The position numbers were made by a program, and so were the translations under genes. This document shows, one piece after another, positions 1 to 7,629 of a stretch of 41,900 bases of DNA. The first letter of the stretch is position 1; each line of letters starts with the position of its first letter. The stretch comes from a virus, in IMG/VR virus record IMGVR_UViG_3300036398_004629, positions 1 through 41,900 of that record; one strand, given 5' to 3'. The notes under the pieces were generated by a model. That model made no database searches and was not told the origin of the DNA. It saw only the letters and a list, made by a program, of their open reading frames with translations.

Positions 1-703
1 CCAAAACAACAATCAACTCATCGACTTCTAAATTACAAACTTGTGCTACCATATGTGTTAATAAAGCATAACTCGATATATTGAACGGTACGCCTAAAAA
101 CATATCACCACTTCGTTGATACATTTGACAGCTTAGTTTACCATTGTTTACATAAAACTGACATAGTAAATGACATGGTGGAAGAGCCATTAAATCTAAT
201 TCTCCAGGATTCCACGCACTTAATATATGTCTTCTGCTATAAGGATCTGATTTTATATTTTCTATCAGTTCTAATAATTGATCGTGATTTTGTAATACGA
301 CTTTATTAATTCTAATTAGTGGTTTACGCCATCTTCTCCATTGGACACCATAAATTCTTCCTAAATCACCAGGATGACGTTGTAATTTTTTTTCTGTCCA
401 GTATGGCGCTCTAGCATTTTCTGTCCAAATAGTATTTTTTTCGCTATATCTTTCTCCATGAAGAATTTCTCTTAATCTGAATTCGTCACCACTTCCTTCA
501 ATAAACCATAATAGTTCACTTACTACAGCTTTCCATGCTAGTTTCTTAGTTGTTATGGCAGGAAACTCATTTTTTAAATCAAAGGCAAGCTGTAATCCAA
601 ACAAGCTTTTAGTTCCAACGCCAGTTCTGTCAGTTCGATCACTGCCATTATATAAAACATTTTCTAACGCATTTAAATAAGTATATTCTTGATGACTTTT
701 CAT
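1..703 (-). CDS. thyA: Thymidylate synthase (partial, C-terminus beyond window edge)
   Basis: Makes dTMP from dUMP with methylene-tetrahydrofolate, feeding phage DNA synthesis. Reading inward from the ATG at 703 gives about 234 residues before the window ends. The N-terminus has the substrate-loop signature RTDRTGVGTKSLFG near residue 23. Further on are RIYGVQWRRW and the active-site segment LPPCHLLCQFYV, with the nucleophilic Cys near residue 177, followed by RSGDMFLGVPFNISSYALL. The start overlaps the stop of dihydrofolate reductase as ATGA, so the two are translationally coupled. This pairing makes sense because the reaction turns methylene-THF into DHF, which DHFR recycles (T4 has td and frd). 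Nothing looks broken; the remaining C-terminal part lies outside the window. Confidence 0.97.
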   Translation of the reverse strand, partial: MKSHQEYTYLNALENVLYNGSDRTDRTGVGTKSLFGLQLAFDLKNEFPAITTKKLAWKAVVSELLWFIEGSGDEFRLREILHGERYSEKNTIWTENARAPYWTEKKLQRHPGDLGRIYGVQWRRWRKPLIRINKVVLQNHDQLLELIENIKSDPYSRRHILSAWNPGELDLMALPPCHLLCQFYVNNGKLSCQMYQRSGDMFLGVPFNISSYALLTHMVAQVCNLEVDELIVVL

Positions 704-1182
704 TTTTTATATTCTTTTATTGTATAATTTATATCATTGTCATTAATCGAAGACAAAACTTTTACATTTTTATAGTTATCTTTAACATATTTCATGTTAA
801 AAAATTTATCACAAACAAATTTTGAGTCTATTTCTGTAATATAAAAATTATCTATACTATCTATAGTAGAATCATAAATCTGTTGTCCCCCTATAATAAA
901 AATTTCTTTTTCTGGATAATTTGTTTTAGCAAAAAGTATAGCTGCTTCTACGGCAGAAAACGAAAAATCAGCACCATTTTGATTAAATCTTGATATTACA
1001 CAATTAATTCTATTTGGTAATTTTTTAGGTAAACTTCTCCAAGTATTTGACCCCATTATAATAAATGTATTTTCTGTTTTATTTTTAAAAAACAACATAT
1101 CATCTTTTAAACGAGGCCAAGGTAATTTTCCTTGAAAACCAATTCCAAAATTTTGATCTACTGCTACTATTGAATTTATCAT
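700..1182 (-). CDS. folA: Dihydrofolate reductase
   Basis: Reduces dihydrofolate to tetrahydrofolate with NADPH. At 160 residues it has the usual single-domain DHFR length. Visible motifs are the N-terminal strand INSIVAVDQNFGIGFQGKLPW with the Met20-loop region, an acidic pair at residues 27-28 where the catalytic Asp sits, IIMGSNTWRSLPKKLPNR (cofactor-binding segment), and IIGGQQIYDS (the GG NADPH motif). It overlaps its neighbours by ATGA on both sides: thymidylate synthase downstream and an unknown gene upstream. It therefore lies in the middle of a coupled nucleotide-metabolism operon. It corresponds functionally to T4 frd. No missing key residue was seen. Confidence 0.96.
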   Translation of the reverse strand: MINSIVAVDQNFGIGFQGKLPWPRLKDDMLFFKNKTENTFIIMGSNTWRSLPKKLPNRINCVISRFNQNGADFSFSAVEAAILFAKTNYPEKEIFIIGGQQIYDSTIDSIDNFYITEIDSKFVCDKFFNMKYVKDNYKNVKVLSSINDNDINYTIKEYKK

Positions 1183-1778
1183 TCTGCTGGTTCAGTTTTT
1201 TTCGATCTTTTTTTTATAGGGTCGATTTCATCTGCTCTTTTTCTAAGCTTTTGTGCTTCTTTAAATAAAGAGTCTGCCTTTGATCGAAGTTCAGACGCTG
1301 ACATTTTTGTTATATCAATTTCTTCCACAACCTTAATTGGCTCTTCAATTTTTGGTTTTTCTTTATTCTTAGATTTTTCAGATTTTGACTCTTTTTTACC
1401 ATCTGTTATAGCCAGATCTTCGAGTTTTACACCTTTTTGTTCTGCTATAAGATTATTCAACTCATCTAACTGGAGAGAAGTTTGGGGAGTTGGGGTAACT
1501 AAAACATCACTAGTTGCTACTTTTGTTAGTAATCCACGAGAATGAAGCCATGCTAACATGTTACTTCCGTCTTGGAAACTTCTAACAGCCATAATATCTG
1601 CGAATTCATTTGCTTGTTGACCACTTGGATCTTGAATCAAATCCATCAAAGAATTATGATAAGCCTCACCTAACTTGGAAGTCCCTACAACTAAGGCACT
1701 ATGTGGATCGCCTGGTAAAGTTCTATATGCTATAACAACTTTTGCGTTGTTATTTTTCATTTTTCCTACATGTTTCAT
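1179..1778 (-). CDS. Conserved phage protein of unknown function, coiled Lys/Glu-rich C-terminus
   Basis: I recognise the N-terminal half only as a type conserved among marine T4-like phages; I know of no function. Residues 10-90 (AKVVIAYRTLPGDPHSALVV and on) look globular. Residues 125-199 are strongly charged (Lys/Glu), probably helical or coiled coil, with a basic stretch KKRSKKTE at the end. Two starts are possible. The ATG at 1778 has AGGA seven bases upstream; the ATG at 1760 also has AGGA close by and would remove six residues. Its stop overlaps the DHFR start as ATGA, so it is co-translated with the folate genes, but that alone does not show a role in nucleotide metabolism. Confidence 0.85.
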   Translation of the reverse strand: MKHVGKMKNNNAKVVIAYRTLPGDPHSALVVGTSKLGEAYHNSLMDLIQDPSGQQANEFADIMAVRSFQDGSNMLAWLHSRGLLTKVATSDVLVTPTPQTSLQLDELNNLIAEQKGVKLEDLAITDGKKESKSEKSKNKEKPKIEEPIKVVEEIDITKMSASELRSKADSLFKEAQKLRKRADEIDPIKKRSKKTEPAE

Positions 1779-1792
1779 AGCTTCATCCTATA

Positions 1793-1987
1793 TTATTGTT
1801 TTGTGGTTACTGAACTTAAAAAATTATTTACACGGTCATAAACAGTACCTACTGCTGATAGTTCATTAGCCATAAATGCTCCTCTTTTCACAGCAGTTTC
1901 AACCAATGTTTTTAAAGCATGAAGGTCTGATAATGAAAGTTCCGGTGCTTTAGTTTCAGTTTCTTGATTAGTATTTTCGTTTTCCAT
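1793..1987 (-). CDS. Small conserved hypothetical protein
   Basis: A 64-residue protein of unknown function. The ATG at 1987 is chosen over an upstream extension because AGAAAGGA lies seven bases before it. The first 20 residues are polar (Asn, Glu, Thr). The rest (LSLSDLHALKTLVETAVKRG and VGTVYDRVNNFL) looks like two amphipathic helices, a pattern seen in small conserved proteins of marine T4-like phages. It sits between the folate-linked protein and a 98-residue unknown, with only short gaps, so it is part of the same minus-strand operon. No signal peptide or membrane segment. Confidence 0.75.
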   Translation of the reverse strand: MENENTNQETETKAPELSLSDLHALKTLVETAVKRGAFMANELSAVGTVYDRVNNFLSSVTTKQ

Positions 1988-1989
1988 TT

Positions 1990-2286
1990 TTATCCTTTCT
2001 GAATATGTGGGCATGAGATTAAAAACATAGTCAAATCGTTAGCATCTTCAAACCCTATTTCAATTACAGTAACAATTTTATTTTCAGGATTTAATTTCAT
2101 TGTTTCCTCAATTGAATACCTACTATTTAAGTTATTTGAAATCCAATGTTCTATAATTTTGGAATTGTATGATTCATTAATTATTCTATTTTTTAATTGG
2201 AACTTATGAAAATGTTGGGGCATGAATTTAACTTTTCTTGCCCCCAACACATTCAGCGAATTAACGGTAGATTGTCTCAGGGACAT
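1990..2286 (-). CDS. Hypothetical protein
   Basis: A 98-residue protein that I do not recognise. The ATG at 2286 is preferred; an in-frame TTG two codons upstream (2292) would overlap the stop of the VWA gene. No clear Shine-Dalgarno is visible, so it is probably translated by coupling to the upstream gene. The N-terminal part is basic (KVKFMPQHFHKFQLKNRI). The second half (NKIVTVIEIGFEDANDLTMF) looks like a strand-helix pair and ends CPHIQKG. It follows directly on the VWA/metallopeptidase gene and may be functionally tied to it, but nothing in the sequence proves this. Confidence 0.7.
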   Translation of the reverse strand: MSLRQSTVNSLNVLGARKVKFMPQHFHKFQLKNRIINESYNSKIIEHWISNNLNSRYSIEETMKLNPENKIVTVIEIGFEDANDLTMFLISCPHIQKG

Positions 2287-2288
2287 TT

Positions 2289-3512
2289 TCAATCATCATA
2301 ATAAGCTACTTGACCAAATGGTGGAACAATCGATTTAGTTCCATGGATGACAAACAACGTATCACAATAGTCTTCGTCGCCCCATGAGCTACCTGGATAA
2401 CCATCAGTGAACATAATAAACTTCTTTGGTTCAATATCATTTGATTTCATGAAGTCCCAATTGGCCTCGAATAAGGTTCCTCCACCACCAACGACTTGAT
2501 ACTCGTCAATATCTTCTGAATTATCTGAAGTAAATTCTTGATGGTTGTAAACTTTAGTATCAAAACACCAAATATTGATTTTAAAATCAGCAAATTGTTG
2601 CATAATTCCTTTTATTTCGGTAATAAAGTCAGATGCTTGTTCGTTGCTAATACTACCACTCATGTCGATAGCAATACTTACATCGATTGTTTCTTCATTC
2701 ATCATTCCAGGCAAAACAGCACCACAGTGTTGGCTTTTCCTATTGGGCTTACTAAAAGAAAAATTACTTTTTACAATACTTTGAATATTCATTCTCAGCA
2801 TCTCTTTCCAATCCATTTTTGGCTCTGTAATACCCTTAATTAGTCTTTCAACACCTGCTGGAACTTTTCCTGCTTCAACACTTTGATAAGCGGCAATCAT
2901 AGCTTCCTTAACTTCTTCACGAATTTTTTCGCGTTCACTTTCAGAAATTTTAGGACGACCATCTTCACCATCACCATCACCATCTAGGTGCTCATCAAGT
3001 AATACCATTCCACTAACCGTAATTTTTTTAGCATTCTTAGAAATGTCTTCATAAATTTCTTCGTAGCTTTTATTTCGATATTTGTTATCTTGAAAAATTT
3101 TTATGAATTTAGGAACGATTCCAATTTTTTCATCAACAAGAATTTGATTAACAGCAAAATCTGCCGCGATGTTGCTTAAAATAGGATCTCTATGTTCTCG
3201 TCTACCCATATGATCAAACACATTATGAAGAACTTCATGCGCGAATCCAAATTCACATTCTTTAGTGGTCAGTTTATCTACAAATCCATTGTTGTAATAA
3301 AAATCTCTACCATCGGTAGCAAGAGTTTGACACCAATCACTAGCGTCTATCAATCTCATTCTAGTAGTCATGTTTCCAAAGAAAGGATGCTTTAGCAAGA
3401 GAGCAATTCTAGCAGTTGTGAGTTTTTCAATAATTTTTGTTTTTTCACTAGCAGAAAATTGCTTTTTTGACCAATCATCGTTTGAAATTTTTTCTTGTTT
3501 AGATACAGCCAT
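2289..3512 (-). CDS. VWA-domain protein with metallopeptidase-like N-terminal domain
   Basis: A 407-residue protein of the 'putative metallopeptidase plus VWA-like' type. Residues about 25-130 contain the zinc-site pattern HEVLHNVFDHMGRR, in the context of a 'predicted metallopeptidase' domain. A charged linker around residues 180-215 includes GDGDGEDGRP. The C-terminal half holds a VWA-like fold with the metal-ion-dependent adhesion motif IAIDMSGSIS (DxSxS) near residue 283 and a later FTDG. Proteins of this type are typically partners of MoxR AAA+ ATPases, and a MoxR gene lies two genes upstream (4052-5137). GGAG lies eight bases before the ATG. A perfect sigma70-type promoter precedes it, so it is likely an early gene. 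It may help remodel host or phage complexes; the substrate is unknown. Confidence 0.88.
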   Translation of the reverse strand: MAVSKQEKISNDDWSKKQFSASEKTKIIEKLTTARIALLLKHPFFGNMTTRMRLIDASDWCQTLATDGRDFYYNNGFVDKLTTKECEFGFAHEVLHNVFDHMGRREHRDPILSNIAADFAVNQILVDEKIGIVPKFIKIFQDNKYRNKSYEEIYEDISKNAKKITVSGMVLLDEHLDGDGDGEDGRPKISESEREKIREEVKEAMIAAYQSVEAGKVPAGVERLIKGITEPKMDWKEMLRMNIQSIVKSNFSFSKPNRKSQHCGAVLPGMMNEETIDVSIAIDMSGSISNEQASDFITEIKGIMQQFADFKINIWCFDTKVYNHQEFTSDNSEDIDEYQVVGGGGTLFEANWDFMKSNDIEPKKFIMFTDGYPGSSWGDEDYCDTLFVIHGTKSIVPPFGQVAYYDD

Positions 3513-3537
3513 GGTTAATACTCCAGTTACACATTCG

Positions 3538-3566
3538 ATTATAGATCAGCTATTATAATTTGTCAA
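3538..3566 (-). promoter_or_regulatory. Sigma70-type early promoter (VWA gene)
   Basis: On the minus strand TTGACA (3561-3566) and TATAAT (3538-3543) are separated by exactly 17 bases, a perfect match to the bacterial consensus. It lies 26 bases before the VWA gene start, with GGAG between. Host RNA polymerase should read it immediately after infection. Confidence 0.93.
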
Positions 3567-3574
3567 TAATATTC

Positions 3575-3991
3575 TTAATCATTCAAATATTGATTTTTAC
3601 TAAGTTTATCAATTAACTCGTAAACAAATTCATGATCTAATTCAGTATCACCATCCTCGAAAGGTAAGACATCTACAGAATCATTTTTAACGTCATACCA
3701 GACATAAATACATACTTCTTCAGATGGTCTATGTACCAGAGCCCATGGGGTTTGATCATGTTCCGGAAATTCTTCTCCGTTTAGTGAATCTTTATGAACG
3801 AAAACTGCGAATGACATTGAATCGTAATCATCATTTTCATTCGTTTCTTCATTATATCCATAGCCATCAAAAATAATTTTTACACCCAATGGGGAATCAC
3901 CACTTTCATTACCAGGACGAATTATTCCGTCATCTATAGTCAAAATAAATTCACGTACCCAATCTTCAACAATTTCACTATAATCTGTCAT
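3575..3991 (-). CDS. Acidic hypothetical protein
   Basis: A 138-residue protein of unknown function. The ATG at 3991 is preferred to an in-frame TTG at 4003; GGA is present upstream. The composition is strikingly acidic (segments such as NEENDDYDSM-like runs and PFEDGDTELDHEF), which suggests a soluble protein or possibly a DNA mimic or inhibitor. That last idea is only inference from charge. It lies between the MoxR ATPase (upstream, after a terminator) and the VWA gene (downstream, with its own promoter), so it may belong to the same functional group. No membrane segment or signal peptide is seen. Confidence 0.72.
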   Translation of the reverse strand: MTDYSEIVEDWVREFILTIDDGIIRPGNESGDSPLGVKIIFDGYGYNEETNENDDYDSMSFAVFVHKDSLNGEEFPEHDQTPWALVHRPSEEVCIYVWYDVKNDSVDVLPFEDGDTELDHEFVYELIDKLSKNQYLND

Positions 3992-4028
3992 AATGTTTTC
4001 CAAAAATTAAAAATATAAAAATTTAGAT

Positions 4029-4050
4029 AAAAGGCCCGCAAGGGCCTTTT
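4029..4050 (-). terminator. Rho-independent terminator after the MoxR gene
   Basis: A perfect 9-bp inverted repeat AAAAGGCCC / GGGCCTTTT with a 4-base loop begins one base after the moxR stop codon. On the minus strand the right arm supplies a TTTT tail followed by an AT-rich stretch. It should separate the MoxR unit from the downstream acidic protein gene. Confidence 0.9.
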
Positions 4051-4051
4051 A

Positions 4052-5137
4052 TCATGACTCCATTGCTTGGACGATATATTTACCGTACTTGGCATGGAAT
4101 TTATCAAAGTTTTTCAATTTGGTAGTATCAAACGGAAGGTTATACGTACTAAGAGCAGTTTTAGCTCCCATTACCACAATTTCAGTTGGAAAGTTATCCA
4201 TTATAAAAGAGAAGAAATAATCAGACATTTCATGCCAGTTCTTGACCTTTTTACGATTTGCTTCTTGAAGTTCATAGCAAAGACTGATCGTCAACGAGTA
4301 CATTGCGGAAATTTCTTTGATGTCACACTTTGTGATCTTGCCAGAAAGAACAAGTTCAGGCTTTGGCATTTGTTTGGCGATTTTACGATGGGCCATAAAC
4401 TTAACAGCAAGACCCTCTCCCACTGCTCCAGCAATAAGATTATTAAGAGTTTTGTCACTAATATCTTCATCATCGCTAAGAAGTTCACTCACAAAACTCC
4501 AAGAACGAGGAGTAGCAAAACTCTTACTGGCAGACTTAGGATCAAAATCGTATAGATCTTGCTTAGCAAATCCAACATAACCAATTACTTGTTCATGAAC
4601 GTGATTCTTGACAGCCCATTGATGCCAGTCGTCATGATCAACACGGAGTTCTAGGTGAATAAAACGGTTAGCAAGAGGTGCTGGCATACGATAAGTAACA
4701 CCCTTGTCACTTTCACGGTTTCCTGCGGCAACAATACTTACCTTTGGAGGAAGTTGATAAGTTCCAACTCTACGGTTAAGGATCAGTTGGTATGCCGCTG
4801 CCTGAGTGGCGGGAGCAGCAGAATTAAGTTCGTCAAGGAAAAGAATACTATCATCTTCCATATCAGTCGGGAATTCCATTGGAGGAGCCCAAGACATGGA
4901 ATTACTGTTGGAGTTGTAATAGGGGATACCTTTGATGTCAGTAGGTTCCCACAATGATAGGCGAACGTCAATAACATTACGTTTTTGTTCTTCACCAATC
5001 TGTTTCACAACGTCACTTTTTCCAATACCAGGAGGTCCCCACATGAATACTGGACGGTTTTTCTTCATACATTTGGTAATAGCAGTCTTTGCTTCGTTAG
5101 GCCCAACAGTACGGGATGCGACAATTTTCTCAGCCAT
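4052..5137 (-). CDS. MoxR-family AAA+ ATPase
   Basis: A 361-residue AAA+ ATPase that probably acts as a chaperone-like remodeller of partner complexes. Walker A is WGPPGIGKSD near residue 35 and Walker B is SILFLDELNSA near residue 98. A sensor-type segment SIVAAGNRESD and the arginine-bearing MPAPLANRFIHLEL follow. The C-terminal 130 residues form the expected helical lid. The ATG at 5137 is chosen because AGAAAGAGAG lies upstream; the open frame extends 24 codons further, into the promoter region, but that stretch looks non-coding. It has its own sigma70 promoter and its own terminator. Its likely partner is the VWA protein at 2289-3512, as in many bacterial MoxR-VWA pairs. It is not a clear cyanophage CobS. 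Confidence 0.92.
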   Translation of the reverse strand: MAEKIVASRTVGPNEAKTAITKCMKKNRPVFMWGPPGIGKSDVVKQIGEEQKRNVIDVRLSLWEPTDIKGIPYYNSNSNSMSWAPPMEFPTDMEDDSILFLDELNSAAPATQAAAYQLILNRRVGTYQLPPKVSIVAAGNRESDKGVTYRMPAPLANRFIHLELRVDHDDWHQWAVKNHVHEQVIGYVGFAKQDLYDFDPKSASKSFATPRSWSFVSELLSDDEDISDKTLNNLIAGAVGEGLAVKFMAHRKIAKQMPKPELVLSGKITKCDIKEISAMYSLTISLCYELQEANRKKVKNWHEMSDYFFSFIMDNFPTEIVVMGAKTALSTYNLPFDTTKLKNFDKFHAKYGKYIVQAMES

Positions 5138-5193
5138 AAATAACTCTCTTTCTGTGATTATGTTTAAGGGTTTGTTGTGTATCAACGATGTCC

Positions 5194-5222
5194 ATTGTAG
5201 CACCGTCATAATTTACTGTCAA
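5194..5222 (-). promoter_or_regulatory. Sigma70-type early promoter (MoxR gene)
   Basis: Minus-strand TTGACA (5217-5222) and TACAAT (5194-5199) with a 17-base spacer. It overlaps the 3' end of the upstream gene and lies 56 bases before the MoxR start, leaving a short leader. Confidence 0.92.
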
Positions 5223-5586
5223 GAATCTTGGCTTTATTATGAGTAAATTTTTCTAAATCGCAATCATATAAAATTAATTCGATTGCTGTACGTTCATCAA
5301 AAACGTATATCCAATTTCTGGTTAAATAAAATGGAGAATTGATAAAATTATCTAGACGAACAATTAAACGATTATTACAAACAATCGTTTTTGATAATTT
5401 TATCTTGTAGATTTTTATATTGGCTTTTGAAAATGCTTCAAAGCCCTGCTCAGTTAATCCCAATCCACCAGAATTTTTATCTAAAATATTTCTCCACCAA
5501 TGGATTAAATATTTTTTTAAATTCTTTTCATCGGATGGGAGAGCAAGTTCATCAAGGATGAATTTTGTTAAATTTATTTTGTTCAT
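5206..5586 (-). CDS. Conserved hypothetical protein of T4-like phages
   Basis: A 126-residue protein of unknown function. It resembles small proteins I associate with marine T4-like phages: HWWRNILDKNSGGLGLTEQG near residue 29, then an FSKANIKIYKIKL segment and a hydrophobic strand region (NWIYVFDERTAIELILYDCD). It looks like a compact alpha/beta protein without membrane segments. The ATG at 5586 lacks a Shine-Dalgarno but has an AATAAATA late-type box ending 6 bases upstream, so the message could be leaderless. Its 3' end contains the -35 region of the MoxR promoter. Confidence 0.78.
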   Translation of the reverse strand: MNKINLTKFILDELALPSDEKNLKKYLIHWWRNILDKNSGGLGLTEQGFEAFSKANIKIYKIKLSKTIVCNNRLIVRLDNFINSPFYLTRNWIYVFDERTAIELILYDCDLEKFTHNKAKILDSKL

Positions 5587-5592
5587 CGCAAA

Positions 5593-5600
5593 TATTTATT
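5593..5600 (-). promoter_or_regulatory. Late-promoter-like AATAAATA box abutting a start codon
   Basis: AATAAATA on the minus strand resembles the T4 late -10 (TATAAATA). Only 6 bases separate it from the ATG at 5586, so transcription would begin at or next to the start codon. The region is AT-rich, so a chance match is possible. Confidence 0.5.
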
Positions 5601-5623
5601 TTTATGCGATATTGAAAAATAAA

Positions 5624-5911
5624 TTATTCGTTTACTTTTTCACCTTTTGTTAGTTTGTATACTGAAAAATCTTTACAAGCATATTGTTTATTAAGCTTCT
5701 CGGCTAAATTAAACGCATGACCAGCATTAGAGAAAGAAATTTTTTTATATTTAGGACTTATTTTATTTGTTAAATAATTCGAAACCTTAATATTTATTGG
5801 TTTATCTTTATAAAATACTGCCCATATAGCTTCCGCTTCTAGTATTTCTTCAATTTTATACGTTTTTTTATTAGTAATTTCTAATAATACTTTAGGTTTT
5901 GGACGACTCAC
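5624..5911 (-). CDS. Conserved hypothetical protein of T4-like phages
   Basis: A 95-residue basic protein of unknown function. It starts MSRPKPKVLLEITNKKTYK, then EILEAEAIWAVFYKDKPINIK and KISFSNAGHAFNLAEKLNKQ. This arrangement is familiar from marine T4-like phages, where it is annotated only as hypothetical. It looks like a small beta-rich fold with a helix at the end. AGGAGC lies five bases before the ATG at 5911, and a good late-type box (5936-5943) lies 24 bases upstream, so it is probably expressed late. Confidence 0.85.
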   Translation of the reverse strand: MSRPKPKVLLEITNKKTYKIEEILEAEAIWAVFYKDKPINIKVSNYLTNKISPKYKKISFSNAGHAFNLAEKLNKQYACKDFSVYKLTKGEKVNE

Positions 5912-5935
5912 ATTTAGCTCCTAATTAACTACTAG

Positions 5936-5943
5936 TATTTATT
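5936..5943 (-). promoter_or_regulatory. Late-type promoter (AATAAATA)
   Basis: Minus-strand AATAAATA, overlapping the stop codon of the upstream gene, 24 bases before an ATG that has a good AGGAGC ribosome site. Spacing is as expected for a T4-like late promoter with a short leader. Confidence 0.68.
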
Positions 5944-6163
5944 AAAATTTACCTCCATTGAAGTTTACTGTTATATTATCTTTAGTATTATCTGTAATTT
6001 TTTTATCTAAATCACCTGCCAACCTAGTCATGACGACTGATAAACTATTTTGAAGATCTGAAACTTCTTTTATAGAAAGAACTAAGTTTTTCTGATTTGA
6101 TTTTAATGCTACTCTTGCTTTGTCTAAGAAATCTTCAATTGGTATTGTGTTCAAGTTTTTCAT
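5942..6163 (-). CDS. Small conserved hypothetical protein
   Basis: A 73-residue protein of unknown function. After PIEDFLDKARVALKSNQKN it has a probable helix (EVSDLQNSLSVVMTRLAG) and ends in a short strand-like tail VNFNGGKF. Start at 6163 lies inside the previous gene's last codons (about 28 bases of overlap in another frame), so translation is probably coupled. It resembles small helical proteins found near RNase H in marine T4-like phages, but I cannot name it. Confidence 0.75.
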   Translation of the reverse strand: MKNLNTIPIEDFLDKARVALKSNQKNLVLSIKEVSDLQNSLSVVMTRLAGDLDKKITDNTKDNITVNFNGGKF

Positions 6164-6641
6164 TTTTTAAAAGTTCAACAAGTTTTATTTTTAATTCTTC
6201 CTCTGTTTTGAATGGTCCATGAAAAGAATTTCTGTCTATAGTTATAAGTTTAGGACAAAAATTTTTAACCCATCCTTTTTTTAATTTTATTAAATAATAA
6301 CCAGCACAATAGTAGCTTTGACTTTTATTACGTTTTAAAAATAATGGAAGTTTTTTCTTTAAATTAAAAACGGGTTCAAACGGTTTTGTTTTACATGGAT
6401 AGTCATAAATTTTATAACTTTCTTTATTTGAATTTATTTTTACTACTGGATGTGTTTTATTAAATTCTATTCCTATATTTTTTTCAAAATCTGAAATATT
6501 ATTTATTTCAATTTTTTTACCACGTTTTAGAAAAAAAAATTTATTTTGTTCTCTAATAATAGAACCTATTTTATTTTTATTATTTGTCAATAGCCATTCT
6601 TTGTTTTTAACAAGTGATTTTGTTTCTATATTCATATTCAT
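6135..6641 (-). CDS. Conserved hypothetical protein, basic
   Basis: A 168-residue, very lysine-rich protein of unknown function. It has a central segment KSQSYYCAGYYLIKLKKGWV and then NFCPKLITIDRNSFHGPFKT. These look like the most conserved parts in related marine phages, judged from memory. The two Cys and aromatic residues suggest a folded beta domain, possibly binding nucleic acid given the charge; this is inference. Its ATG overlaps the RNase H stop as ATGA, so it is co-translated with that gene. Codon use is extremely AT-rich, like its neighbours. Confidence 0.8.
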   Translation of the reverse strand: MNMNIETKSLVKNKEWLLTNNKNKIGSIIREQNKFFFLKRGKKIEINNISDFEKNIGIEFNKTHPVVKINSNKESYKIYDYPCKTKPFEPVFNLKKKLPLFLKRNKSQSYYCAGYYLIKLKKGWVKNFCPKLITIDRNSFHGPFKTEEELKIKLVELLKNEKLEHNTN

Positions 6642-7627
6642 TTTTTATAAGTCATTGTTAATGGTTCAGCATATGAGGTTATTTGTTCGGAAATTTTATT
6701 AAGTTCAAATTCTGAACAAAACTTCATAAGTCTAACTCCCACTTGAGAAATTGTTTTTGGATTTTCCATGTGATTTTTTATTGTATTATTGATTTTTTCT
6801 TTAATATGATCTGGTTGGGCTTTAAGATCAATCAAGGTAACATTTCTGTTATAATCATCAATAACTCTGTGTTCTATTTTATCATGGTCAATCCATCTTT
6901 GGAGCATTAGATTATTCCAATTGTAACCTTTTGTTTTTCTATCTTGAAATGCTTCGATAAGTCCAACTCTATTTTTAGATCCTTTTTCTCTAACACCAGG
7001 ATAAGCAGAAAAAATATTATCGCTGGAATCTCCACGAATACATTTTTCAAAAAGAATCCATTCAGGATTGGGGGCAGATTTTTCTTTTTTAGTTTTGGAG
7101 TCCATAACCATTTTACCTTTACTATCGAAAAATCCATTGATAGTAGTAGTTATTTCAGTAACTCCATTATACTGTTTTACATTTGGCGCAATTAATTGTG
7201 CGAAATCACTATCAGTTGAATTGATTATATGATTATCATTGGGGTGATGTTGAATCCACCCTGAAATCAAATCATCCGCCTCTAATTCAGGATCATGTAA
7301 AACTGTACAGTTTGTTTTTTCTTTGAGAAAATTTTGAAAATTTTGAAAAGTTTCCCACAAAATTTTATTTTCTTCAAGTTCAGCAGGGGAAAGTTTTTCT
7401 TCTACTTCTTTACGATTTCTTTTATATGGAGCATAAAAATCTTTACGCCAACTTCTTCCTTCAAGACAGACTACTGTATGTGTTGCGTTAAAATCTTTCC
7501 AGGATTTTCTGATAGAACTCAAAACAATATGTAGAGACATTCCAGTTTTTTCTTCAATAGAACCTCTTACAACATGCATGCTTCTAAAAAAAACGTTAGC
7601 AAGATCAACTAAAAGATAAGTTTCCAT
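6638..7627 (-). CDS. rnh: T4-type RNase H (5'-3' exonuclease, flap endonuclease family)
   Basis: Removes RNA primers and adjacent DNA from lagging-strand fragments. At 329 residues it is close to T4 RNase H (305). The acidic metal-binding residues of the FEN/5'-exonuclease family are visible: LLVDLANVFFR (Asp 8), the KDFYAPYKRNR arch region, ELEADDLISGW, NSTDSDFAQL and CIRGDSSDNI. This last motif is followed by a helix-hairpin-like GVREKGSKNRVG. The start at 7627 follows the preceding gene by two bases. It sits downstream of the glycosyltransferase and upstream of small unknown genes in a replication operon that begins at the promoter at 9146-9174. Confidence 0.95.
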   Translation of the reverse strand: METYLLVDLANVFFRSMHVVRGSIEEKTGMSLHIVLSSIRKSWKDFNATHTVVCLEGRSWRKDFYAPYKRNRKEVEEKLSPAELEENKILWETFQNFQNFLKEKTNCTVLHDPELEADDLISGWIQHHPNDNHIINSTDSDFAQLIAPNVKQYNGVTEITTTINGFFDSKGKMVMDSKTKKEKSAPNPEWILFEKCIRGDSSDNIFSAYPGVREKGSKNRVGLIEAFQDRKTKGYNWNNLMLQRWIDHDKIEHRVIDDYNRNVTLIDLKAQPDHIKEKINNTIKNHMENPKTISQVGVRLMKFCSEFELNKISEQITSYAEPLTMTYKK

Positions 7628-7629
7628 AT

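Noticed and set aside
4067-4555. A 162-residue plus-strand open frame opposite the MoxR gene
   Set aside because: The minus strand encodes a clear AAA+ ATPase with all motifs; the plus-strand translation is low in recognisable structure and lacks a ribosome site.
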